Positions 21,629 through 31,052 of a stretch of DNA of 64,000 nucleotides are shown in pieces (within the stretch, counting starts at the first letter, position 1; each line of letters begins with the position of its first letter). Below the pieces are notes generated by a model. The model had not been told where the DNA came from. It saw only the letters and a list, made by a program, of their open reading frames with translations, and did no database searches. Made by a program: the position numbers and the translations under genes. This DNA comes from Leguminivora glycinivorella (Eukaryota > Arthropoda > Insecta > Lepidoptera > Tortricidae), in NCBI RefSeq assembly GCF_023078275.1, contig NC_062974.1:25394110-25458109 (forward strand). The letters are read 5' to 3'.

Positions 21629-21868
21629 GGCCCCGGCTTGTACCAATGAGTTTTCGGAACATGTGTGCGAAATGTCATTTGATATTTACCAGTCACTTTT
21701 AGGCGAAGAAAAACATCGTGAAGAAACCGGACTAATTTCAATAAAGCCTTACCCTTCTGGCTGGAAGGTCACAAATGACAGTCACTTTCATAAAACTAGT
21801 CCCTACGCCTAAATTATGGGATTAGTTGTCAAAGCGGACCCCTGGGACAGCAAGGATGATGATATTTT
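21629..21868 (+). mobile_element. SINE copy (family S1), 5'-truncated
   Basis: It begins within the tRNA-like head (CCCCGGCTTGTACCAATGAG) and continues TTTACCAGTCACTTTTAGGC, AAACCGGACTAAT and GGGATTAGTTGTCAAAGCGG to AAGGATGATGAT. It aligns along its length with the fuller copy at 49877-50174. The open frame within it is incidental. Confidence 0.82.
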
Positions 21869-21994
21869 TTTGTCCGATAGATTAGTAAACAAAGTTAGAA
21901 TACAAGTAGCTTCTTTTTTCATATAAGTATGTAAATATTGTCATGTAAAATAAAGATCAATTAAAACTTACACTGGTTAGTTTAGCCCAGACTC

Positions 21995-22272
21995 GCCTGC
22001 ACCGCACACGAACGTAATAGTCACCGTAAGCACACCTCGGACACTGGCGGTCAAATATATGAAAGAGGCGCGTTCCTAGCACACAGTCTAAGCTCGTGTA
22101 GGTGAACGCGTACTATGCTTGTATGAGTGACATATGACAGGTCGACTGTTCGCGTTTTTGACAGGCGGTAACTGTGAGGTAACTGAGAGGGGGTGGGCGG
22201 CACTTTCAGCGGGGAGTGGGAGTGGCCATACTGTACGATAGTACTCTTTATTATACTGTGCCGTAAGTGCCC
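21995..22272 (+). repeat. Dispersed repeat C copy, fullest in window
   Basis: ACACCTCGGACACTGGCGGT, ATCAAATATATGAAAGAGGCG-like core, ACAGTCTAAGCTCGTGTAGG, ACAGGTCGACTG, GGGTGGGCGGCACTTT and ATAGTACTCTTTATTATACT. The same order recurs at 28365-28570, 39570-39690 and 54455-54840. No coding or TIR structure is evident. An inverted piece lies at 22572-22612. Confidence 0.8.
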
Positions 22273-22571
22273 CAACTTAACCTCCTGCACGTCTTCATTG
22301 AGTGCACGACTTTACAACTCGCTTGATTTACACTTTCATCTTTATGTCTCGCTTGGCTGCTTTTAAATTAAGCGCGGACTTTCTTCAAGATTTCCCGTGA
22401 GGAACTATGACAATATGAATGCGGAGTTGATTTCAACTTCAAAGTTTCAAATGATTACACTTAAATGGATTTTTGACTTTGTCAGGGGTCTCGGCACTCG
22501 GGCAAGTAGGTTTTATAGTGAGCAGGATTGATGATCATGTTTATTCGGTTGTTTTCGATATTTTTAGTTAA

Positions 22572-22612
22572 TTTTAGGTCCGTTATAACACAGTATAATA
22601 AAGAGTACTATC
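22572..22612 (-). repeat. Inverted end-piece of repeat C
   Basis: CACAGTATAATAAAGAGTAC followed by TATCATACTGG is the reverse complement of the right end of repeat C at 22230-22263. It may be the second terminal repeat of one element or a separate fragment. Confidence 0.6.
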
Positions 22613-23929
22613 ATACTGGTTATTTTATACTGATTCTACTAATCACTAGTACTTTTCTCAGTAGAAGAGGAGTGGCCCAACATTTCGATACATACTTGTT
22701 GATTGGAAATAAAAAATGTTCGAATTTTTGTATGCTGGAATAGTTTCGACAATTTTGATCTGAGTAATAAACACGGGACACAAATTAGTACCTACAATCA
22801 AACTGAATTCGAATTTCAAAAAGTTTCAACTCAGCAATGAATGCAGTCATAAAATGCTGTCATCGCCATGTGACGTCATTCGATTGGGTGCTCGAAGTGT
22901 CCAAACAAATTGCCAAGTCGTATTTTATGTGGCACATATTGGTAGATTATGATGGAGTAGAAAACTGTCGTAAAATGACAGCGATATTTATTTTACAGAG
23001 TTTTATCGTTTATAGTGTCAATTTCGCAGTTTCGTAGAGATTATCTAAGTTTTGTTTTATTATTTTATATTGATTATAAATCAGGACTTATAATCAATAT
23101 AAAATATCTTAGAACCTTTAACGGGAAGACTCAAAAAAATCGTGAGTTCAAACCTCATCGCCATCCTGTAATCCTAAAAATTCTGTACAAGAAAAAAATA
23201 CAAAAAGATAATCATACAGGGTGGACTTTTTTGAGACCAGTGCCCTAGGGTAAGGGGATCCAAACGTTTTTCATCGATTTTTGGCAAGTTTTGAGTTGAA
23301 ACTCCTAAATTTGCACTAAACAGATAGAATTATAAGACTAACGGCCGTCGGTTTTTCAGTCTTTTATCTCTATTCGTAAGAGCCATATTTTTAAAAAAGT
23401 TGGAGTTTTAATGCCTGAATTAGCTAATATTCGTTTGTCATTGTCTATCATGTTGACTTACCTATCTATTTGAGAACTAAAGTGACAACTCTTTAGCAAA
23501 CCAGTTTAGGAACTTTTTATGAATAAGTAAATATCTGAATCAAATTATACATGATTTCAAGTGTTTAGGCTTAACATTGTTCGGAGCAAGAAACCTCGTA
23601 GTAATTTTCAATGAACTATTGCTCATGTGAAAAGGGTCGCGGCTGATAGGTACAGTCAGCTACATAAATATCTATACACCTGTATTAAATGTTGAACCTT
23701 CTTCCCCATATTTATAGATGTGACTGTAGCAAAAACAAGTGAGAGTTTGAATTATTCAGGCCACCTTTGGATTCCTGCGGATTCAATTTCTTGGGAAACC
23801 CGGAAACAGGCGAGACGCTCGTTCCGCTTTAAGAATTTGATACCGTTTTCGTCTTTACATAATATTTCGTCTTTTCGTCTTTGATACAGTAGGTATAAGC
23901 CAATACTTGAATGAAAATTTTGAAAAAAC
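22613..23929. other. Non-coding stretch
   Basis: No gene seen. ACAGGGTGGACTTTTTTGAG (about 23217) resembles the end of an ACAGGGTGG-type MITE, but no inverted partner was found nearby. TATTGATTATAAATC and its complement form a short local hairpin near 23065-23105. Confidence 0.45.
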
Positions 23930-24142
23930 CCAGACTGCGATGTAGTGGACCGATTTTTATGAAACTTGGCTAAGAACACTCCCGATTAACTCAGCTTTCA
24001 AACAAAAAAAAACTAAATCGAAATCGGTTCATCCGTTCGGGAGCTACGATGCCACAACAGACACACATACACAGACAGACAGACAGACAGACAGACTCGT
24101 CAAACTTATAACACCCCGTCGTTTTTGCGTCGGGGGTTAAAA
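23930..24142 (+). repeat. Dispersed repeat E with CAGA run and terminal hairpin
   Basis: AAATCGGTTCATCCGTTCGG, a (CAGA)n run at about 24073-24097, and an end hairpin: CCCCGTCG, loop TTTTTG, CGTCGGGG. I recall similar ends as common in lepidopteran DNA. An end-proximal hairpin recalls Helitron 3' ends, but no CTRR terminus was confirmed. Confidence 0.6.
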
Positions 24143-24211
24143 ATATGCTTGGTGCTGACAAAATTCGCTCATATCGGTCATTTAATACTTAGTTTTTTTT
24201 ACGGAACTTTT

Positions 24212-24335
24212 TTTTATACCGCGTCGGTGGCATACAGGTATACGGTCCGTCACCTATGAACGCCTGCGACTTAGGGGGTGTCATATCCTTGCCGACCCAT
24301 TAGAAACTTGTACACTCCTTTTTTAAAGAACCCCA
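24212..24335 (-). repeat. LINE 3'-end fragment (family L1), minus strand
   Basis: A T-run then TATACCGCGTCGGTGGCATA, ATGAACGCCTGCGACT and CCGACCCATTAGAAACTTGT. These are the same segments as 60095-60260 in the same orientation. Confidence 0.72.
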
Positions 24336-24355
24336 TTTCATTGTAATCCATACCA

Positions 24356-24540
24356 ATATTATGAATGGGAAAGTGTGTGTGTCTGTTTGTTTGTCCGTCT
24401 TTCACGGCAAAACGGAGAGACGAATTGACGTGATTTTTTAAGTGGAGATAGTTGAAGGGATGTAGAGTGACATAGGCTACTTTTTGTCTCTTTCTAACGC
24501 GGGAAAAAGCTGTACTCTAAATCAAAATTAAACATATTTG
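24356..24540 (-). repeat. Dispersed repeat F copy
   Basis: ATGGGAAAGTGTGTGTGTCT, CGTCTTTCACGGCAAAACGG, AGTGGAGATAGTTGAAGGGA and AAAAGTAGCC-type core, seen in the opposite orientation at 44084-44262 and 55066-55308. Three copies in 31 kb without coding capacity mark an abundant repeat. Confidence 0.8.
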
Positions 24541-25341
24541 GGCCAAGAAATCCCAAACACATCATGTTTTCTTTTCTCTTACACCAATCCATTCACGTAC
24601 GTACAATAAACATATCAACACACTCTAACCCCTTTTCATTAAAACACAGGACCTCAATCAAAACGTCCGCATCCGCGTTAATATGTAAATATCCAACATC
24701 AATCTAAATGAAAACCCATTACAATCCGGCCCTGGAATGGGGGCAGTTGCTACTCAAATCGACGCCATGTCCCGAAGAACACGACATCTAACATTACCAA
24801 CGTAAATTCATCACCGATATAGGTTACAAGGCAGCTAGGCAGCCTGCATGTATGCAGGGCGACATTATACCACCTTGCACTACCCCGCTTTAATATACCA
24901 CCAGTTTAACCTGACCTGTGACTCTTTCATAAGTACGCGTACGCAGAAAGCTGCCTTATACTGGTTTGTAACACTTTGAGTCGGTGAGTTGTGAGAATGC
25001 CTTGCCTCTGGACCGGGTCGTGAAGCCCTATCGATTCACGCTTCGCGCAGTCGCTGTACCAAGCGACATCACCAGTTTACACACTTTCCATTGCTACTCT
25101 TCCTTCAACAGCATTATCTTTGAGCGAATCAAAGCGGCGACGGTTATCACAGATTAAGAGCCTTCAGACTTGAGACGTAAGTGAAATAGGGCTTTGCGAC
25201 ATCCGATTACTGGTGCTGCGGTTGGATTTGCGTTGGGTCGGGTTTGGTTTTTGATCTATTACTGTTAAGCAGGTCTCATTATCTCTTGTGGCCGGTTAAT
25301 TGAGGTTTAGTTACAATTATGGCCATATTAAATGGCTATTA
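24541..25341. other. Non-coding stretch
   Basis: No gene, palindrome or shared repeat recognised. Base composition is slightly less AT-rich than the surroundings. Confidence 0.4.
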
Positions 25342-26139
25342 CAGTGAAACCTGGATAAGTGAGACTTCAAGGGACGACCAAATTTATCTCACTTAAAGAG
25401 GTATCCCACTTATTCAGGGTCTCAGTTAGACAGGCATAATAAAATGTTTGTCTCATTTACAGAGGGTATCACTAATAGAGGCCAGAATAGGGGATATGTC
25501 AGTTATAGAGGTGAAAATAAGCTGTTTTTCATATAGTTATTATTAGTTGCATACTACTTAAAAGAAAAGGTAACTAAGCCTTGTCTTTAAATAAAATATA
25601 AGACGTCATAGTGTCTTAGAACTTTTAGAGATATCTATAGGTACCTATAGGTAATATATATATTATGAAAGTATTTTTTTTTAAATAATTTTTATGTTAC
25701 TTAGCGAGATTTTAGTTTTAATTACTTAAAATTACCAAGAAAACCCTTAATCTGACTTGAACACAAAGGACCAATCGCGTAATTTAAATATAGCCTATAT
25801 TTAAAAATATGGAAATAGATTTTCAATAAAGTCCAAGTTACAGAGGTCATAGATTGACTGTATCTCAGATACAGAGGTAAATTCCTATGACATTCTTAAC
25901 AAACAATTAAGTTAGTATACATTTCAAATAGAGTCTCAGTAACAGAGGTAAAATACACACTCTGTCCCACTAATAGAGGGAAATGTGACTATAAAATCGA
26001 AAAGGCTAATCTCAGTTATAGAGGTCTGTTTCGTCTCACTAATAGAGGTAAATCGGTGCGAAAGTGTCGGGACCGCACCTTGGGTCCCAACTAAAGAGGT
26101 TTCTTACTTATCCAGGTCCCACTTAACCAGGTTTCACTG
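25342..26139. mobile_element. Pogo-like non-autonomous element with TIR motif repeated internally
   Basis: It starts CAGTGAAACCTGGATAAGTG and ends with the inverse (CACTTAACCAGGTTTCACTG); the 24-base TIRs differ at about two positions. TA flanks both sides (25340-25341 and 26140-26141), as in Tc1/mariner/pogo elements. Inside, a degenerate 15-mer close to CTCACTTATAGAGGT, itself like the TIR interior, occurs about 15 times, all in one orientation: near 25388, 25405, 25421, 25452, 25468, 25498, 25833, 25864, 25935, 25966, 26011, 26035, 26086, 26103 and 26118. Apart from a gap at about 25513-25830 the element is almost made of it. No transposase is encoded. Confidence 0.85.
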
Positions 26140-26572
26140 TATAATGTTTCATTGTAGAAAAGGCCGAAGCGATGAAATAAAGCAAATGATAGCTTGGTTA
26201 AAATACTATTAATATTAAATCAGATAAAAGGACTTGAAAATCTTTTATATTTGTTAAGATTAAGATAATAAATGTCTCACAAATTATGACGAGTCAGAAG
26301 CCGCTTCTTTGGGACTCTCATTACAAGCTCAAAATTACACGACACCTTGATACGCATACGTAACACATATCTGGTAGTTTCAGTAGTTAAAATCAGTGTG
26401 TCCCTTACACACTGACTTTCAGTGTGAGTGTAAATATTGACATTTTAAACTGATATACATGTGTACATCTCGCTCGCACTAATAACGAGGTATGAGAGAG
26501 GTACATAGGAAGGAAGTTACGTACGCAAGCGAATATATCACGCCAGTGACCAACTTGCAGTAATTATTAATA

Positions 26573-26790
26573 TAATAATAGTATTTGACGGAACTGGTCT
26601 GGCCTGACGAGTAATGACACTGCCTGCGCGGTCCTGGGTTCGAATTCTGATAACATTTATTTCGTGGATGTTTTCTATCTTTATACTTAAGTATTTGTAT
26701 ATCAATTATCGTTGACCGAGTACCCACAACCCAAGCCTTATGACCTTACCATGGAACTCAGTCAATCCTATAATATTTATTTATTAAATT
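26573..26790 (+). mobile_element. SINE copy (family S2), near full length
   Basis: The tRNA-like head has TGGCCTGACGAG as an A-box-like word and GGTTCGAATTC (26638-26648) as a B box. The body follows: TTCGTGGATGTTTTCTATCT, AAGTATTTGTATATC, CCCAAGCCTTATGACCTTAC, with tail TATTTATTTATTA. Minus-strand copies are at 56540-56800 (full) and 39780, 50375 and 54075 (tails). Confidence 0.82.
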
Positions 26791-27227
26791 ATGCCACTTG
26801 CATGTTGTTTCCAAAAATCATTTCAAATTGAGAGCGTACCTTGTATTTTATGGCAGCGGTTAGGTGTTACTCTTAACGGCTCAGACCTTAGACAATTCGA
26901 GTTTCCAATGCATACATTATCAATGTCGGTTGCTACCTAAACCTTTGTCTCAAATAAGGATTTTCTGAAACAAAGCACGTATGGTATCGTATCGATTTTA
27001 TATTGAAATACGATATTTCTGAGTGTCGACTTTGCGAGTATATTACGAGACAATTGGCATAATATTCAGGTGTTAGGAAAGATTTCTATAAGTAGAGGTA
27101 AGTAGACATAAACGATATAGTGTCAATACGTTGTGTAGATTTGTGTCAAAAACTCGAAATCTACATCTATATTCTTAGAATTTAAAACCCCTGAATCTAT
27201 AGTGCAGAACCTTAAAGGTAAACGCGG
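26791..27227. other. Non-coding stretch
   Basis: No gene or shared repeat recognised between the SINE and the LINE fragment. Confidence 0.4.
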
Positions 27228-27345
27228 AGATTTTTTTTTGTACTACGTCGGTGGCAAACAAGCATACTGTCCGCCTGATGGGAGCGGTGACCGTAACCTA
27301 CGGACGCCTGCAACTCAAGAAGTGTCACATGCGCGCATGCGATGG
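27228..27345 (-). repeat. LINE 3'-end fragment (family L1), minus strand
   Basis: A T-run then ACTACGTCGGTGGCAAACAA, CCGCCTGATGGGAGCGGTGA, GGACGCCTGCAACTCAAG and GTGTCACATGCG. It matches 60105-60215. Confidence 0.75.
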
Positions 27346-27814
27346 TACGTACTCCCGTTTTAACACCGAAAACTAATTTTCTAAATACCTGAAGGGCCTA
27401 TTTTAGATATTAGCTGGCTTTTAAGTTTTTTCTTCGTTTTTTATATTAGGAGGAATCATGTAAATACGTTTATGTGAATAAATTACTTTTAGCGTAATAT
27501 AATTTAGCCACTTTTTTACATCTTATATATATGTCGTACCTTTTTAAAAACGTCAGATCGACTACACGAAAAAAGTCGCTGGATAAGTATAGCCTTACTG
27601 TAAATTAAATCTTTATAACTTCAGATTTTAGATATTATAAAAACAAACAGCTTTCTCAAGATTATTAATGATCGGAAAAACACGAGCTAGCAGATTGATA
27701 CTCCGAAAACAAATATATTTGAAGCACAAATACTTAAGCTTAAGCTCTCTAAACGCTGTAATAGGTACGTTCTTTTTTAATATGTACTATGAGCTGCAAA
27801 AAAACATAGTGAAA

Positions 27815-27952
27815 TTGTGGCGTTATCCGGGTAAAAGGACCTTATTGTCGATGGCGCTTACGGCGTTATGAGCGATGTTCGTATACAAATACGACGCCGC
27901 AGGATGTAAGCGCCACCGAGAATAAGGTCCCTTTACGCAGATAACGCCACAA
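27815..27952. mobile_element. MITE family 4, copy 1
   Basis: Its two halves are inverted: TTGTGGCGTTATCCGGGTAA and the complement of CTTTACGCAGATAACGCCACAA, then ATGGCGCTTAC and GTAAGCGCCA inside. A very similar 132-base copy lies at 37962-38093. It does not code. Confidence 0.85.
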
Positions 27953-28084
27953 TTATGAATGAATTCGATGATAAATTCGCCACTTTTGCAGCTGATAGTA
28001 CTTCCTCACTTCAGTTTCAGGAGCGATTTTGGATTGTGTGTAATATATTTAAGCTCTTTAGGAAAACAGTGGTAAAATTTGATA

Positions 28085-28240
28085 TGAGCTACGTCAACGC
28101 GATGGTCGCGCGACGGCGATGCGACGCATACGAAATCAAACCTTATCGATATGGAAGTAGACGATGCGATAAGACGCGACGGCGACGGTCCCGCGACCGT
28201 CGCCCACGCAAGACACGGCGTAATACCTAACCAACGTCAC
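28085..28240. repeat. GC-rich palindromic patch
   Basis: Words such as CGCGACGGCGAC and GTCGCGCGACGGCGATGCGA recur on both strands, with CCGCGACCGTCGCCCACGC at the right. It looks like a decayed MITE. The arginine-rich frame through it is low-complexity and not a credible gene. Confidence 0.5.
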
Positions 28241-28364
28241 AACCGCTTACTCTTCGTAAGAATTTTGTAGCTAGTTCTATATCGCTCTTCTGGAGTGGTG
28301 TGACAGAGCCAGACTGTGTTTAGGTCGCCGTGTAGCGTCAATGATCATTTTAGCCACACCTCGG

Positions 28365-28570
28365 ACAATGGCGATCAAATATATGAAAGAAGCGCGTTCT
28401 TACGCACACAGTCTAAGCTCGTGTAGGCGACGCGTACCATGCTTGTGTGAGTGAGATAAGACAGGTCGACTGGTCGCGTCGTGGTACAGGTAACTATGAT
28501 ATAGACAGCGGGTGGGCGGCACTTTGAGCCGGCAGGGACTGGCCATACTGTACGATAGTACTCTTACACC
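28365..28570 (+). repeat. Dispersed repeat C copy
   Basis: CACACCTCGGACAATGGCGA through ACAGTCTAAGCTCGTGTAGG, ACAGGTCGACTGG, GGGTGGGCGGCACTTT and TACTGTACGATAGTACTCTT. It is collinear with 21995-22250. Confidence 0.8.
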
Positions 28571-28949
28571 GTGTTTTTTCTTCCGTTAAATTCGACACGC
28601 AATTAGGTTCATCATCAGGACCACCAGGTCCACCCTGAAATTATTTTTTTCGTTTCCATGCATAATAAATGAATTAATGAGAGTGAGAGGACCTTAATCA
28701 TAACAATAAACTCTTTGTCAAGTGTTTGGCGGCACATGTCAAAACAAATAACATTAGGAAGTGGTATAGATGCCACACACGTGTTCAGTATTTTTTTTTA
28801 ATCATTCGATAACCGTAAGAGTTGAGAGGCTAGTTTCTTAGAGAAATTAATTGTATTTGAACTAAAGAATCTTCCCTTAAAGGTAACGCAATTCAATAAA
28901 AACAGGGTGTATTATATTTTAACTAGGCCAGCTGAAGTAACTGAGCATT

Positions 28950-29212
28950 TCTTTTTTTTTGCAAAAAAATTTTTTCTTTGTTTTAGGGAATTTTAGGTAA
29001 ATTTTACTCAGAATCACGAGTACTTTCAATCTCACTGAGAGACAAAAAGTGTCCCAGAATTTCCATACATTTTTGTTACTTTCCTCTTTTGTTACCCCAT
29101 ACAACATGTACGGAAAATGGTAACAAAATAAGAAAAAATCGTATGGGACAATTTTTTTAAATACTTGGATTGAAAAAGCTAGTAATTCTGAGTAGAAATA
29201 GCATATTTAAAA
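28950..29212. mobile_element. Foldback MITE-like element, related to MITE family 2
   Basis: Left-arm words ACTCAGAATCACGAGTACTT and AAAAAGTGTCCCAGAATTTC mirror right-arm GTATGGGACAATTTTTTTAA and AAGCTAGTAATTCTGAGTAG. The design (poly-T ends, GTGTCCCA inside) parallels the element at 56929-57249, though the sequence is much diverged. Confidence 0.55.
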
Positions 29213-29845
29213 AAAAAAAAGAAATGTTCAACTGCAAACGAGATGAGAAATGAATCCAAACAGACAGAGAAAAACTCATTATAATAATTTGTTATGACGA
29301 ATTAATTGTTTAATGAGTTCATTCAAAACCGATGAGGACAATATGATATCAAATTAATTGAATATGTAGGAGGTTAGGATGTAAACAACTCTGATAGGTA
29401 ATGAAGCGGAAACAAAATTAACTAAATTGGGTTTCAATCAATTCCTTGATTAAATTTCTTTACAATACGTACCTATAACGAGAATTTAACAAAGCATCAA
29501 TAATTATGTCAAAGACTATAAATATTCTGTAAGGGTCACTTGCCTAGAGTATATTGAATAGTATGGGTATAGTGTTATCAGTCAAGATTTTCGAATGAAG
29601 CGCCATCTATTATTAAGTTACGACAACTTTTCATGTGACTTTCCATGCCTAAAGGTTCCTTATAGCACATTAAGCATGGACCCTTAAAACATGGAACGCC
29701 ACATATTTATGACGCAATTTTTAAGTAGGTTTGATGTAATCATTCAAAAACCAGTAACATAAATAACTAATTATTTACGGAATTATTTGCCGAAAACGAT
29801 GACAATAATAAAATAAAAAATTTAACTACATATAATTAACCATGG
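29213..29845. other. Non-coding stretch
   Basis: AT-rich, no gene seen. GCGCCATCTATTATTAAG (about 29600) is a small repeat-like word shared loosely with other insect repeats in the window. Confidence 0.4.
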
Positions 29846-29849
29846 CCTG

Positions 29850-30085
29850 TGTGGTGTCGGGTTAAGAATTTCACCACCCCCTTTCTTCCCGTGGGTGTCG
29901 TAGAAGGCGACTATGAGATATGGGTTAAATTGTGGCGTAGGCGAGAGGCTGGCAACCTGTCACTGCAATGTCACAGTTTCGTTTTCTTTCAACCCCTTAT
30001 TTGCCAAGAGTGGCACTGAAGCTTTAGTAGTTTCATGTGTTCTGCCTACCCCTTTATGGGATACAGGCGTGATTCTATGTATAGC
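29850..30085 (+). repeat. Dispersed repeat A copy, longest
   Basis: GTGGGTGTCGTAGAAGGCGA, ATATGGGTTAAATTGTGGCG, CAACCTGTCACTGCAATGTC and TTGCCAAGAGTGGCACTGAA, ending GATACAGGCGTGATTCTATG. Parts recur at 11150, 48246 and 55315. Confidence 0.78.
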
Positions 30086-30346
30086 CTGACAAGTTTTTAT
30101 TTGACCCTCGCCACGTTGCGGATTTTCAGCTGAACTAATTTCTTTTACTGGCAAGGATTAATATTTGACACCCATCGTCGAAAGTCATTGAATGTCAGTG
30201 ATGTAAACGAGAAGTAAATATTTTAGATTTTCTAACGGTTTCATCGCAAATATGCCCAAATTAATATTTAAAAAAGTGAAAATAATTATACTTAACGAGA
30301 TAAATTACTAACAACAAAAAAAGATGAAGGATTTCACAGTATTTCG

Positions 30347-30351
30347 ATAAC
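30347..30351. repeat. Target-site duplication ATAAC (left)
   Basis: ATAAC stands directly before the left LTR and again directly after the right LTR (37083-37087). A 5-bp duplication is usual for BEL/Pao integrases. Confidence 0.93.
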
Positions 30352-30908
30352 TGTTCGACAATTAATGGACTGTATGGGGGCGAAAAGGGGAAAACGATAG
30401 AGTGGAATTTAGGGCCGAGTCAGCAAGGAAGTTGGTATGGAGTGAAAATGATAAATGTGATGTTAGACGAATAGTGTGAAATGAGTGTAAGCGAAGTTTA
30501 CCTTACAGTCCGGGAATGTGAGGACTGAGTCGTTGGTCGCGCTGTAGGCCCGCTGGCGGTGATTTCAGCTCCTTGTCGCAAGCTAGAGGAAGCGTAAAAC
30601 CGTTACCTTCGAGCTTTCAACTTAGACCTTCGACGTTCTCTCCACGGATGATCCTGGCGCTCTCCGATACACAACACTGATTGAAATTAAGTTAAATTAC
30701 GGGTGATGGTGCTTTCAAATAATTTACTGCGAGAAATAGCGAGACTGGCTAAGGTGATGGTGACTGTTCGCGAATCTGTTGCGTACTGGCTCTGTCAATT
30801 GCATGACAGAGCAACCGTTTTTTTTTAATATTCGAATTTCAACTGTGACAAAGTGTTGCCACAGTTAACATGAAAAAATATCCGAAAAATGATGGGCAAA
30901 ACTGAACA
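30352..30908 (-). repeat. 3' LTR of BEL/Pao element
   Basis: 557 bases, starting TGTTCGACAATTAATGGACT on the plus strand and ending GCAAAACTGAACA. It is paired with 36526-37082. It contains the short palindrome GCTCTGTCAATTGCATGACAGAGC near its right end. The purine-rich GGTGGGCGGAA (minus strand, about 30909-30919) adjoins it as the likely plus-strand primer. Confidence 0.95.
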
Positions 30909-31052
30909 TTCCGCCCACCAAAATACACTAGTATTTTGACGTAGTGCGAAAAAAAAAAAATAAAAAAAAAATGGCGAAAGCGATACGGATACGAAAACAT
31001 TAAAATTAAACGAGAAAATAGACGACACAATTGAACCGCTTTAGAGCAGCAG

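Noticed and set aside
22051..22290. Minus-strand frame similar to one at 54564-54794
   Set aside because: The likeness is due to dispersed repeat C; reading frames are not kept between copies and no start is shared.
25342..26139. CRISPR-like or satellite array reading of the repeated 15-mer
   Set aside because: Spacing is irregular (17 to over 300 bases), copies are degenerate, and TIRs with TA duplications show a transposon in a eukaryotic context.
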